A stretch of 64,000 bases of DNA from Paractinoplanes tereljensis. Lineage in GTDB: Bacteria > Actinomycetota > Actinomycetes > Mycobacteriales > Micromonosporaceae. The notes under the pieces are model-generated. The model saw nothing but the letters and a program-made list of their open reading frames with translations, searched no databases and was not told where the DNA came from. Location: contig NZ_BOMY01000064.1 of assembly GCF_016862435.1 (NCBI RefSeq), positions 1 through 64,000 on the forward strand, written 5' to 3'. The translations under genes and the position numbers were made by a program. Positions 1 to 8,949 of this stretch are shown piece by piece (position 1 is the first letter of the stretch; every line of letters starts with the position of its first letter).

Positions 1-2
1 TG

Positions 3-1307
3 AAGCGCGAGCACACCGAACACGCTTTATCCGTCGAGGGCCGACTCCCGTCCGGCCTGGACGGTCTGTTCACCCAGATCGGCCCGGCCCCCGCGGGCCA
101 GCCACGGAGGGCGTTCGACGGCTCCTACCCGTGGTTCATGCAGGACGGCCTAGTCTGCGGGGTGCGGCTCAGAGACGGCCGGGCGGCATGGTTCCGCAAC
201 CGTTGGATACGCTCGCGCCGGGTCGCCCGGGCCCTGGGCGAGACGCCGGCACCCGGACCGCGGCACTTTCCGATCGACACGGTCAACACCAACCTGATCG
301 CCCACCACGGGGTCCTGCTCGCGCTCGTCGAGTCGGGCTGCCTGCCGGTGCAGTTGTCCGAGACGCTGGAGTCGATCCGGTACACCGACCTGAACGGCCA
401 GCTCCCGCGCGGTTTCGCGGCGCACCCCAAGGTCGACCCGGCCACCGGGGAACTGCACGCGCTGGCGTACTCGCCGCTGCGCCGGTGGGCCGAACACGTG
501 GTGGTGGCCGCCGACGGCCACGTCAACCTGGCCGGCCGGGTCGACCTCGGTGGCCGGCCGCTGCTGCACGACATCGGGCTGACGGACCGCTCCGTGGTCT
601 TCTTCGACCTGCCGGTCCGCTTCGACGTACGCCGGGCGGCCGCGCACGCCTTTCCCTACCGGTGGCACGGACGGCATCGGTCTCGCATCGGCCTGCTGCC
701 CCGCGCGGGCGGCCCGGTTCGCTGGCTCGCGATCGAGCCGTGCTTCGTGTATCACATCGTCGGCGCCGAGGAGGCGCCCGACGGCGGCCTCACCGTGCAC
801 GCTCTGCGGTACGCGAGCCTGTTCGACGACGGCACGGACCCGCTCGCCCGTCCGGCCACTCTGTGGGAGTGGCACGCGGAGCCGGGTGCGGACCACGCCG
901 TCGCCCGTCCACTTGACGACCGTCCGCACGAGCTGCCCCGGACCGACCCTCGCCGGGAGTGCCGGCCGCGGCGCCTCCATTACGGCATCACCCATGACTC
1001 CTCCCGCGAGCAGTCGGGACTTCTGCGATTCGACCGCCACTCCGGCCGCGGCGAGGTACGTCAGCTCGGCCCGGGTGTTCTGGCCGGCGAGGCGGTTTTC
1101 GTTCCCCGGGCGCCCGACGGGGCGGAGTCCGACGGCTGGCTGCTGTATTTCCGGACCGACCTGGCGGCGGGCGTGACGGCACTCGTCGTCCTGGATGCCG
1201 CGGATCTGACCGGCGCGCCGGTGGCGACCGTCCGGCTGCCGGTCCGCGTCCCGATCGGCGCGCACAGCAGCTGGATCCGGTCCGATGAGTGGGAAGCCAT
1301 GGCATGA
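3..1307 (+). CDS. Carotenoid oxygenase (RPE65/CCD family), 5' truncated by window
   Basis: The reading frame is open from base 3, so the start lies outside the window. The protein looks like a carotenoid cleavage oxygenase, a non-heme iron enzyme that splits polyene double bases with O2 inside a seven-bladed beta-propeller. Four histidines sit in contexts that fit the family's 4-His iron site: GFAAHPK, LLHDIGL, CFVYHIV and, near the C-terminus, PIGAHSS. The N-terminal SGLDGLFTQIGP stretch matches the usual family start, so little is missing. The stop overlaps the P450 start (ATGA at 1304-1307), so the two are probably co-translated. The substrate cannot be told from sequence; a carotenoid or stilbene-like compound is known for the family. 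Family call is confident. Confidence 0.85.
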   Translation, partial: KREHTEHALSVEGRLPSGLDGLFTQIGPAPAGQPRRAFDGSYPWFMQDGLVCGVRLRDGRAAWFRNRWIRSRRVARALGETPAPGPRHFPIDTVNTNLIAHHGVLLALVESGCLPVQLSETLESIRYTDLNGQLPRGFAAHPKVDPATGELHALAYSPLRRWAEHVVVAADGHVNLAGRVDLGGRPLLHDIGLTDRSVVFFDLPVRFDVRRAAAHAFPYRWHGRHRSRIGLLPRAGGPVRWLAIEPCFVYHIVGAEEAPDGGLTVHALRYASLFDDGTDPLARPATLWEWHAEPGADHAVARPLDDRPHELPRTDPRRECRPRRLHYGITHDSSREQSGLLRFDRHSGRGEVRQLGPGVLAGEAVFVPRAPDGAESDGWLLYFRTDLAAGVTALVVLDAADLTGAPVATVRLPVRVPIGAHSSWIRSDEWEAMA

Positions 1308-2572
1308 GCACATTCAGCACGTTCGTACGCCTCACCCACGGCGTCTATCGGCGTCGGCTCAGCCTGGCCGCACACGGGTACGTCCACGGCGACCTGGACG
1401 CACGGCTGCATCTGGCCGCCTGGCACGATGATCCCTACCCTTTGTACGAGCAGCTCCGGCAGAGGGGACGGCTGTCTCGGGCCCGGTCCGGCCTGTGGGT
1501 CAGCGTCGATCATGAGGTTTGCCGGGCGGTGCTGCGGGATCGGCGGTTCGGCGCCCGGCCCGATCGACTCACCGTCGACGAGTCGTTGCGCGACGACTTC
1601 GAGACCTCGTTGCTGGGCATGGATCCGCCCGACCACACCCGGCTCCGGCGGGCGATCCGGTCCGATCTCGGGCCACAGGCCGCCGTCGCTTATCGGCCGC
1701 TGGTCGAACGTACCGTCGATGAGCTGCTGGACCGGGCCGAACAGAGCGGACGCTTCGACGTCATGGGCGCCCTCGCCCGGCAGCTGCTACTGGCCGTCAT
1801 GGGCGCGATCCTGGGTATCCCGGCCGAGCGGCAGGAGGCGTTCGCTCGGCACGCCGGCGTGCTCGGCGGCGCTATCGATGGGATCGGTTCCATGACCCAG
1901 GCGGCGCGGCTCCGGACCGCGAGCCGGGCACTGGACCGCCTCCTCGCCGACTTGATCGAGCTCCGACGTGGTTCCCCGGGCGACGACCTGATCAGCCGCC
2001 TGATCGGGGAGGCCGACCGGGACGTGCGGGGCCACGAGCTGCTGCCGTTGTGCACCACACTGCTGGTCGCCGGGTACGAGACGACGACCAACCTGATCGG
2101 CAACGCGGTGTACGCCTGCCTGCGGCGCCCCGAGGCCTGGACGGCGTTGGTGGCGGAGCCCGAAATCTGGGCCGAGAAGGTGGTGGCCGAGACTCTGCGG
2201 TTCGATCCTCCGGTCCAGCGAGCCGGGCGAGAGGCGCGGGAGGACGTCGAGATTGCCGGTCATCTGATCGAGACCGGTCAGTACGTCGTCACCCTCCTCG
2301 GGGGCGCCAACCGCGACCCGGCCGCTTTCGGCGATCCGGGCCGCTTCGATCCCACGCGCACCGCCAGGCCCGCGGACCTCGCCTTCGGCGGCGGCATCCA
2401 CTACTGCGCGGGTTACCCGCTCGCGCGCCTGGAAGCCACGGTCGCGATCGCCGGGCTCGCCCAGCGATTCCCGGACCTGCGGCTCGACGGCCGGATCAGC
2501 CGCCGCACGTCCGGCATGATCCGGGGCTTGGCCGGCCTGCCGGTGCGAACGGGCGGCGCCCGGCACCGCTGA
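1304..2572 (+). CDS. Cytochrome P450
   Basis: Soluble bacterial P450 of 422 residues. The I-helix oxygen-binding motif AGYETTT, the ExxR motif (ETLR) and the heme-thiolate loop FGGGIHYCAG, with Cys near residue 368, are all present. ATG at 1304 is chosen because it makes an ATGA overlap with the oxygenase stop; a GTG at 1289 would add five residues. The coupling to a carotenoid oxygenase suggests hydroxylation of the same polyene or of its cleavage product, which is inference. Redox partners (ferredoxin and reductase) are not encoded in the window. Confidence 0.9.
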   Translation: MSTFSTFVRLTHGVYRRRLSLAAHGYVHGDLDARLHLAAWHDDPYPLYEQLRQRGRLSRARSGLWVSVDHEVCRAVLRDRRFGARPDRLTVDESLRDDFETSLLGMDPPDHTRLRRAIRSDLGPQAAVAYRPLVERTVDELLDRAEQSGRFDVMGALARQLLLAVMGAILGIPAERQEAFARHAGVLGGAIDGIGSMTQAARLRTASRALDRLLADLIELRRGSPGDDLISRLIGEADRDVRGHELLPLCTTLLVAGYETTTNLIGNAVYACLRRPEAWTALVAEPEIWAEKVVAETLRFDPPVQRAGREAREDVEIAGHLIETGQYVVTLLGGANRDPAAFGDPGRFDPTRTARPADLAFGGGIHYCAGYPLARLEATVAIAGLAQRFPDLRLDGRISRRTSGMIRGLAGLPVRTGGARHR

Positions 2573-2591
2573 TCGCGAGCCGGTCAGCGTG

Positions 2592-2744
2592 TCAGCTGCG
2601 GGTGATGCCGAGCCGGTCGGCGATTTCGCGCAGGGTCGCGCCCGCCCAGCCGCGCTCGCTGAAGACCTCCATCGCCGCCGCCCGGATGTGGTCACGCGTG
2701 TCGGTGCGGCGGCCGTCGGTAGTAATGATGCTGCGCTCGCCCAT
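2592..2744 (-). pseudogene. Truncated TetR-family regulator (DNA-binding domain only)
   Basis: This short frame encodes 50 residues: a TetR helix-turn-helix (TRDHIRAAAMEVFSERGW, then LREIADRLGITRS) followed at once by a stop. Functional TetR proteins run to about 190 residues with a ligand domain, which is absent here. It is divergent from a damaged aldo/keto reductase, the usual arrangement for a regulator and its target, so both halves of one locus seem to have decayed. Confidence 0.75.
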
Positions 2745-2762
2745 GCTGGCTACTGTCGCGAT

Positions 2763-2780
2763 TGACTTACGTGACAGTCA
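2763..2780. promoter_or_regulatory. Imperfect palindrome, old TetR operator candidate
   Basis: TGACTTACGTGACAGTCA has matching 5-base ends (TGACT/AGTCA) and lies between the divergent TetR and aldo/keto reductase remnants, 10 bases before the reductase ATG. Position and symmetry suggest the former repressor site; no direct evidence of binding. Confidence 0.45.
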
Positions 2781-2790
2781 GGAGCCATCG

Positions 2791-3136
2791 ATGAGGTATC
2801 GCGTGCTCGGAGGCTCCACCGGTTTACGCGTGTCCGAAATGGCGCTCGGCACCGAAGAGTTCGGCCTCGGCGCCCACCCCGCTTGGAAAGTGGCTCGCGC
2901 CGCGACCCTGGCCGAGCTGCGTGGCTGGGCGCCGCCGGCGGCGATCACCATCGAATACGGCGCGAGCGAACGCGAAGCCGAACGCGAGCTGCTGCTGGCG
3001 GCCGAAGCCCCGGCAGCTCGCCCGGATCGACGCCGCCGGCGCTCCTCCACTGAGCGAGCCCCACGTGCACGACATCGGCAGCGACCCGCTCCAGGAGGGC
3101 GGCGCCTTCCACCGGCCGATCGTCCGGGTTCCCTGA
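2791..3136 (+). pseudogene. Aldo/keto reductase remnant with internal deletion and frameshift
   Basis: It begins like an aldo/keto reductase (MRYRVLGGSTGLRVSEMALGT), preceded by an AGGAG ribosome site. After about 30 residues the text jumps to a mid-protein segment (TIEYGASEREAERELL, normally near residue 170 as IEYSLVERTAERELLP). It then needs a +1 frame change to read QLARIDAAGAPPLSEPHVHDI, which resembles the C-terminus. About two thirds of a 320-residue NADPH oxidoreductase is missing, so it is not functional. It faces the TetR stub at 2592-2744. Confidence 0.7.
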
Positions 3137-3191
3137 TCCGGACCATGAGCAGGGGAGGGCCGGACCGCTGATCCGCCAAGACTTCCACCTG

Positions 3192-4304
3192 ATGTTCGCG
3201 AATGCGCTGACCGGCGTGCGGGCGCTGCTGCTCGTGCTGCGCTGGCCGGTGCTCGCGGCCCGGCACCAGGCCCTGCGGCCGCGGTTCGATGCGCTCGTCG
3301 CCCGCCAGAGGCGGCTGGACACCATCGCCCTGGGCCCGGCCGAGCGCGGTTCGCAGCCGGCGATCCGTCCGGTGCCCTGGCTGCTCTGCCAGGCTGTCCT
3401 GGGGCCCGGGGTACTCGCGCTCAGCTCGGTGATGTGGGCGTTCGCGCTCGTCACGGTGAGTACACCGCTGTGGTGGCGGCTGGTATCGGAGAATCCCCTG
3501 CCGGGTGTTGTCGTGATGGTCGGCAGCACCAACAACGCTTTCGTCGTCACGCTGCTCGGCTTTGTCGTCACGCTGATCGCGGCGGCGTGCAGTCATGGGC
3601 TGCCGCGCTGGCACGCCGGGGTCAACCTTCTGCTGGCCGGCGGAATGCGCCGCGGCCGCCTCACCCGGCGGATCGCCGTGCTGACCGAGTCGCGCGCCGG
3701 AGCGCTGGAGGTGCAGGCCGCCGAGTTGCGCCGAATCGAGCGGGATCTGCACGACGGTGTGCAGGCTCGTCTGGAGTCGCTCAGCATGGTGCTCGGTCTG
3801 CTCGACTTCAAGCTGCACGAAGTACCGGCGGATACCCGGCAGCTCGTGGCGCACGCGCGCGACCAGGTCGGCGAAGCGCTGCGGGAACTGCGAGACCTGG
3901 TGCGCGGCGTCTATCCGCCGATCCTGGCCGACCGCGGCCTGACCGGTGGCATCGAATCGCTGGCCGAACACGCCGGCTCAGGCTTGCGCGGGATCGCCGT
4001 CACGGTCGACGTCGCCGACCGTCTGGCCGTGGCGCTGGAGTCCGCCGTGTACTTCGTGGTGGCCGAGGCGCTGACCAACGTGGTGAAGCACAGCGACGCC
4101 GACCAGGCCGAGGTCACCGTGCGCAGCGACGGTCACCGCGTCCGCATCAACGTCATGGACGACGGCCGCGGCGGCGCCGACGAACAAGCCGGCACCGGGC
4201 TGGCCGGCTTGCGACGCCGGGTCGCCGCCTTCGACGGGGAACTGTCGCTGAGCAGCCCGGTGGGCGGCCCGACCGTACTGCATGTGGAGATGCCATGCGC
4301 GTAG
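3192..4304 (+). CDS. Two-component sensor histidine kinase (NarL/DesK-type)
   Basis: 370-residue membrane kinase. Two hydrophobic segments lie near residues 55-85 and 115-140. The HisKA_3 phospho-acceptor box follows (RIERDLHDGVQARL, the His of DLHDG) with an HATPase domain (N-box EALTNVVKHS, G-box DDGRGG and GTGLAGL). It has no recognisable extracellular sensor domain. The response regulator begins inside its last codons (10-base overlap), so they form a co-translated pair. The ATG at 3192 is the first plausible start after the aldo/keto reductase remnant; no strong ribosome site is visible, so the start is less certain. Confidence 0.88.
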   Translation: MFANALTGVRALLLVLRWPVLAARHQALRPRFDALVARQRRLDTIALGPAERGSQPAIRPVPWLLCQAVLGPGVLALSSVMWAFALVTVSTPLWWRLVSENPLPGVVVMVGSTNNAFVVTLLGFVVTLIAAACSHGLPRWHAGVNLLLAGGMRRGRLTRRIAVLTESRAGALEVQAAELRRIERDLHDGVQARLESLSMVLGLLDFKLHEVPADTRQLVAHARDQVGEALRELRDLVRGVYPPILADRGLTGGIESLAEHAGSGLRGIAVTVDVADRLAVALESAVYFVVAEALTNVVKHSDADQAEVTVRSDGHRVRINVMDDGRGGADEQAGTGLAGLRRRVAAFDGELSLSSPVGGPTVLHVEMPCA

Positions 4305-4960
4305 TGATCGCCGAAGACCTGCTGTTGTTGCGGGAAGGGCTGAAACGGCTGCTGACGGAGCTCGGCTGCACGGTGGTCGCGGCCGTCGACAACCCCGAGG
4401 CGCTGCTGGAGGCGCTCGAGCGGGAGCGTCCCGACCTGGCGATCGTCGACATCCGGTTGCCGCCGACCTATCGGGACGAGGGCCTGCGAGCAGCCATCGA
4501 AGCACGTCGGCGCCGGCCCGGCACGCCGATCCTCATCCTGTCGCAGTACATCGAGCAAGCCTACGTCCGCGAACTACTGGCCGATGCGGCTGGCGGCGTC
4601 GGCTACCTGCTCAAGGACCGGGTCGGCGACGTGTCGGAGCTCTTGACCGCGTTGCGCACCGTCGCGGCCGGCGGCACGGTGCTGGACCCCGAGGTGACCA
4701 GCGGCCTGCTCAACCGGCTCGGACGGACCGCCGCGTTGGCCGGGCTGACCCCGCGGGAGCGCGAGGTGCTCGGCCTGATGGCACGCGGCCGGTCCAACTC
4801 CGCCATCGCCGCCGACCTGGTCGTCACCGAACGCGCCATCAACAAGTACATCAACCGGATCTTCAGCAAGCTCAGCCTGGCGCCGGCCGACAGCGACCAC
4901 CGGCGGGTGATCGCCGTCCTGCGCTACCTCGACGCCGGCGGCCGGAGCGAACCGAGTTGA
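4295..4960 (+). CDS. NarL/LuxR-type response regulator
   Basis: 221 residues. The receiver domain has the acidic pair near residue 7-8 (AED), the phospho-accepting Asp52 (AIVDIRLP) and the conserved Lys (LLKDRV). A C-terminal LuxR helix-turn-helix follows (LTPREREVLGLMARGRSNSAIAADL). The gene starts within the kinase gene, so kinase and regulator are one operon. Targets are unknown; the neighbouring LuxR gene and P450s are candidates by proximity only. Confidence 0.92.
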   Translation: MRVVIAEDLLLLREGLKRLLTELGCTVVAAVDNPEALLEALERERPDLAIVDIRLPPTYRDEGLRAAIEARRRRPGTPILILSQYIEQAYVRELLADAAGGVGYLLKDRVGDVSELLTALRTVAAGGTVLDPEVTSGLLNRLGRTAALAGLTPREREVLGLMARGRSNSAIAADLVVTERAINKYINRIFSKLSLAPADSDHRRVIAVLRYLDAGGRSEPS

Positions 4961-5009
4961 CATGTCTGTGTGATCGATCGGGCCGCCGGCCGCCCGTAGC
5001 GTTTCTGGC

Positions 5010-5675
5010 ATGTCGTCGTCCCACGCGCCAGCCGCTTGCGAGGCCCAGGTCCGCCGAGGGCGACCGATCGTGGTATCGGTTCTCGCCGGCGAGCAGCTCC
5101 GGGAGACCGGCATCGTGAAGCTCCTGGAGAAGCTGCCCGGCCTGTCCGTTCACCCGTTCTCCACCGGCACGCGCAGCGACGTGGTGGTGGCCGACCTGAC
5201 CGGGCGGAGCGGGCAGACGATGCGGCCGCTGATCGAGTCACACGAAACCTACGGGTCGGCGGTCGTCGTCATCGCCGACGAGAGCGTGGAGGCCGAATTG
5301 ACGGCGCTTGCCGCCGCCGGGGTCACCAGCATCCTGCACGTTGCCGACGCGACGTGGAGCAACCTGCTCGCCGCGATCCGCCGCACCCTGGGTGGCGAGG
5401 AAGCGGCACCCCCGCGTGTCCGCGCCGATCTGGATGATCAATTGCGGTCGGTACGTGTCGGCAGAACGGCCGCGGCCATACGACTCGGCCTCTCCGAGCG
5501 CGAGATCGCCGTCCTGCGGCACTTGTCCGAAGGCCTCGACACCAGCGAGATCACGAAGGCGATGAAAATCTCGGAACGCACGGTCAAGTACATCCTGTGG
5601 GGAGTCATGCGTCGCTTCTCGCTACGCAACCGGGTGCACGCCGTGGCGTTCGCCATCCGGGCCGGCGTTCTCTGA
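5010..5675 (+). CDS. LuxR-family regulator with degenerate receiver-like domain
   Basis: 221 residues. The first 120 resemble a response-regulator fold (VVVADLTGRSG, then TYGSAVVVIADES and a late beta-strand ILHVADAT), but the acidic pair and the conserved Lys of real receivers are not apparent, so phosphorylation is doubtful. The C-terminus carries a normal LuxR helix-turn-helix (LSEREIAVLRHLSEGLDTSEITKAM). Such atypical or orphan regulators often control neighbouring secondary-metabolism genes. Its last 54 bases overlap the 3' end of the convergent P450. Confidence 0.8.
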   Translation: MSSSHAPAACEAQVRRGRPIVVSVLAGEQLRETGIVKLLEKLPGLSVHPFSTGTRSDVVVADLTGRSGQTMRPLIESHETYGSAVVVIADESVEAELTALAAAGVTSILHVADATWSNLLAAIRRTLGGEEAAPPRVRADLDDQLRSVRVGRTAAAIRLGLSEREIAVLRHLSEGLDTSEITKAMKISERTVKYILWGVMRRFSLRNRVHAVAFAIRAGVL

Positions 5676-6863
5676 GACCGTCACCGGAAGCTCCACGAGT
5701 CCGTGCATCAGCACACTCGGCCGCCACCGCGGCACGAACCCGTCCGCCAGCTCGAGCCCAGGACAACGCGTCAGCAGCGACGCGAAGACCGTGCGGGCCT
5801 CCAGCCGGGCCAGCGGTGCGCCCAGGCAATGGTGGATGCCGTGGCCGAACGCGAGGTGGGACAGGTCCTGCCGGCTCAGATCCACAGTGTTCGGCTCGGC
5901 GTGGCGCCGACGGTCGCGGTTCGCCGAGAGAATGGAGATGAGGACTGTCGATCCGGCCGGAATCACCTGCCCGCCATACGTGACGTCCTGGGCGACAACC
6001 CGGTGAGTGGTCAGCTGGACCGGGCTGTCGTAGCGGAGCAGCTCCTCGATGGCGGCCGGCAGCAGCTCCGGCCGGGTCAGTAGGAGGTTCCAGCGCGCAC
6101 GGTCCTCGAGCATGCGGTACAGGCCGTTGCCGATCAGCCCGGCGGTGGTGTCGTGCCCGGCCAGGAGAAGCAGATAGACGGTGGAGACGATCTCGTTCTC
6201 GGTCAGCCCGTCCTCCTCACGGCCGGCGCCGGCCAGCATGGAGACGAGGTCGGCTCCGGGTTGCCGGCGCTTGGCTTCCAGAAGCGTACGGATGTAGGCG
6301 ACCAGGTTGGCCTGCGCCTCGGGCAGTTCCTCGCGCCGGGCCGCACCGGCGACCATGACGTGCGACCACTCGGCGAACGTCTCACGATCCGACTCGGGCA
6401 CACCGAGCATCTCCGCGATGACGGCGATCGGGATCGGGAAGGCGAGCTCCGCGAGCACATCATGTTTCCCGGGCGCGAGGAACCGGTCGACGAGGCGGTC
6501 GGTGATCGACTGGATTGCGGGCGCCAGCGCCTTCATGGCCCCGGGCGTGAAGGCGGGCTGAACGGCGCGACGCAGACGACCGTGTTCCGGCGGATTGACC
6601 ACGAGCATGTGATGCCGCGTCGCCTCGTCGACATCGGACGCCACCGCCGGCTGGTAGCCGACCGGCGACAGCAGGCCGTCCTTGACCAGACGGCGATCGA
6701 CCAGGGCCTGGCGTACGTCGTCGTGGCGGGTCAGGAGCCACCCGATCCGGCCGTCCAGCAGAGTCAGGGGAGCGACCGGTTGCTGCTCGCGGAAGCTCGA
6801 GAGGACGTCGTGGACATCCCCTTCGTAGAACCCCGTGAAGGGCCTGAACGCAGCACCTGTCAT
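5622..6863 (-). CDS. Cytochrome P450 (CYP107-like)
   Basis: 413 residues with I-helix LAGHDTTAG, ExxR motif EELLRYDSPVQ and heme loop FGHGIHHCLGAPLAR. These match the actinobacterial biosynthetic P450s of the CYP107/CYP105 type, which hydroxylate macrolides, terpenes or drugs. It is transcribed alone, convergent with the LuxR gene (54-base overlap) and divergent from the TPR gene. The substrate cannot be predicted. Confidence 0.9.
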   Translation of the reverse strand: MTGAAFRPFTGFYEGDVHDVLSSFREQQPVAPLTLLDGRIGWLLTRHDDVRQALVDRRLVKDGLLSPVGYQPAVASDVDEATRHHMLVVNPPEHGRLRRAVQPAFTPGAMKALAPAIQSITDRLVDRFLAPGKHDVLAELAFPIPIAVIAEMLGVPESDRETFAEWSHVMVAGAARREELPEAQANLVAYIRTLLEAKRRQPGADLVSMLAGAGREEDGLTENEIVSTVYLLLLAGHDTTAGLIGNGLYRMLEDRARWNLLLTRPELLPAAIEELLRYDSPVQLTTHRVVAQDVTYGGQVIPAGSTVLISILSANRDRRRHAEPNTVDLSRQDLSHLAFGHGIHHCLGAPLARLEARTVFASLLTRCPGLELADGFVPRWRPSVLMHGLVELPVTVSENAGPDGERHGVHPVA

Positions 6864-6980
6864 AGGCCGAACCTAGGTCGGGCACGCTCCCGTGACTTCC
6901 GATCTGATCGGTGATGTCACGGACCTGCCTTTTCGGACGAATTGTGGCGTCGCGATGCGGGCCGCGGGCACCATGAGTGG

Positions 6981-7712
6981 GTGGTGACGTACGTCGAACA
7001 GGCGAAGGCCGCGTTCCGCGGCGGGCACACCGAGCTGCTCGAAGCGTTGAGCCGGGCCGAGATCGTCCGCGCCCGGGCGGCCGGCGACGTACCGGGCGAA
7101 CTGGCCGCGGTGTGCATGCTGGCCCGAGCCTGCATCCGCCGACACGACTTCGCCGCCGCCGAGCAGCTGGCACGCCGGGGCCGGCGACTGGCGGAGTCCC
7201 GGCCGGATCGCAACCTGCTGCAGACGCCGCTGCACATCCAGGCCGCAGTGGCCCGGATGTCCGGCGACCTCACCAGCGCCCGGGCCCTGTACCGGGAGAG
7301 CATCCAACTCAACGAGTCCATCGGTGAGCCGCGGATGGCCATCATGGAACGACACAACCTCGGCTACGTCGAGCTGCATCTCGGTGACGTCGCCACCGCG
7401 CACGATCTGTTCACCGCCGCCCGGACGCAGGCGCTGAGGCTCGGCTACACCGACCAGCTGGCCGAGATGGCCCTCGGCGCGGCAGTGGTCAGCTGCGCCG
7501 GAGGCGATCCGGAGCGGGCGGCCAGCCTCCTCGGCGCCTCCGACAAGGACTACGACAATCACGGCCGGATTCCCGATCCGGACGACGCCGCGGAACGCCG
7601 GCGACTCGTCGACGCGATCAGGCGCGTGATGAGCCGCGAGGCGTTCGACGCGGCGTACGCGATGGGCGCAACGGTCAGCCTGCCGAAGGCGCTCCGAGAC
7701 TGGCCCCGTTAG
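6981..7712 (+). CDS. TPR-repeat protein of unknown function
   Basis: About 243 residues of helical pairs typical of tetratricopeptide repeats (GELAAVCMLARACIRRHDFAAAEQLARRG; RHNLGYVELHLGDVATAHDLF). It resembles the C-terminal TPR part of large AfsR/LuxR activators, but the ATPase and DNA-binding domains are absent. It may therefore be a stand-alone adaptor or a surviving fragment. GTG at 6981 is chosen; a TTG at 6942 would extend it by 13 poorly coding residues. Its stop overlaps that of the convergent serine hydrolase by 3 bases. Confidence 0.6.
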   Translation: MVTYVEQAKAAFRGGHTELLEALSRAEIVRARAAGDVPGELAAVCMLARACIRRHDFAAAEQLARRGRRLAESRPDRNLLQTPLHIQAAVARMSGDLTSARALYRESIQLNESIGEPRMAIMERHNLGYVELHLGDVATAHDLFTAARTQALRLGYTDQLAEMALGAAVVSCAGGDPERAASLLGASDKDYDNHGRIPDPDDAAERRRLVDAIRRVMSREAFDAAYAMGATVSLPKALRDWPR

Positions 7713-8949
7713 GCCGCCGGAATCGGCTCACCGAACATCGTGCAGGCGGCGGTGAGCGATGCGGTTCCCACGGCCGCCGCCATCGCCTCCTTGATCGGGT
7801 TCGAGCCGGGCGACTGGGCATTGAGCTCGGTGTCGGTCGTAGTGTCGATGACCATCGTGCGACGCCCGTCCGCCGAGCCGAACATGTAGCTGTCGTGTCC
7901 GAATGTGCTGCCGGTGTGTCCCCAGACCGTCCCACAAGGGGTGTCCGTACGCATGATGCCCAGGCCGTAGTCGATGCCGGTGCCGGCGCCCGCCGAGACG
8001 ACGGTCTTCATCGCAGCCAACTGCGCGGGTGGCAGCAACCCGCCGCCGAGGAGCGCTGACAAGAAGCGGCCCAGCTCGGGCGCCGTGGCGATCACCGCGC
8101 CCGCCGTGCCGGCGAAGCTGCCCAGCGCCCACGTCGACACATCGGTGTAGTGCAGCGCCGGCTGCGTCGACGGCCCGGTGAAGGTGCCCATGTAGCCGTG
8201 CGCGTAACCAGGGCCGGTGTCAGGTTCAGCGCGGTGAGCAGGTAGGTGTGCCGCAGGCCGAGCGGGCGTGCGATCCGGTCGCGGATCAGCTCGGCCGGTG
8301 TCCGGCCGGTGACCCGGCGCAGAATCATTCCGACCACGATGTAGTCGGTGTCGGAGTAGGCCCAGCCCGTGCCCGGCGCGAACGTCAGCGGGTGCCGCAG
8401 CGCGGCGGCGACCAGTTGCTCCGGCCGGTATCTCGCGCCGGGGTGGGCGATCACACCGGTCATGAAGGCCGGGTCGGTGTAGCTGTACAGGCCGCTGGTG
8501 TGCTGCAGAAGCATGCGCAGCGTGATCGCTTTGCCGCCGGTTCCCGGCAGGACTTCACCCACCGGATCGTCCAGACGGAGCCGGCCCTCGGCGACCAGTT
8601 GCAGTGCGATGGTCGCGATCATCGTCTTCGTGTTGCTGCCGATCTCAAAGCGGTCGTCGGCGCGTAGGAACCGCCCGGTGACCCGGTCCGCCCGGCCGGA
8701 CGCGGCCCGAACGATCCGGAGGCCGTCGTCGACCCGGGAAAGTTGTCCGACGGCGCCCGCCTCGACCACCGCGTCGGCTGCCTTCTGCAACGCCGAACTC
8801 GAAGCCGGATCGACGGCGGCGGGTGTGGAGGTCGCCTCGCTCGGCCGTACCGCGGCGGCGCCGGTCAGCCCGAGCGCGACGGCGATAGAAGCGAAAAGCG
8901 CCACCACCGCCCGGCGGCGTGGCGTGTAAACAACTGCGTCAGAAGTCAT
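7709..8949 (-). pseudogene. Secreted serine hydrolase (class C beta-lactamase/DD-peptidase fold), frameshifted
   Basis: The N-terminal half begins MTSDAVVYTPRRRAVV with a signal peptide (VVALFASIAVALGL). It carries the SxxK catalytic box (GSNTK) and a Tyr box (YSDTDY). The C-terminal half carries the third box (WGHTGSTFG) but in another frame; the crossover is near 8205-8220, where GPGYAHGYMG would continue the fold after LNLTPAL. A one-base indel or a sequencing error would explain it. If intact it would be a periplasmic or extracellular esterase or D-aminopeptidase. The start makes an ATGA overlap with the upstream gene's stop. Confidence 0.75.
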
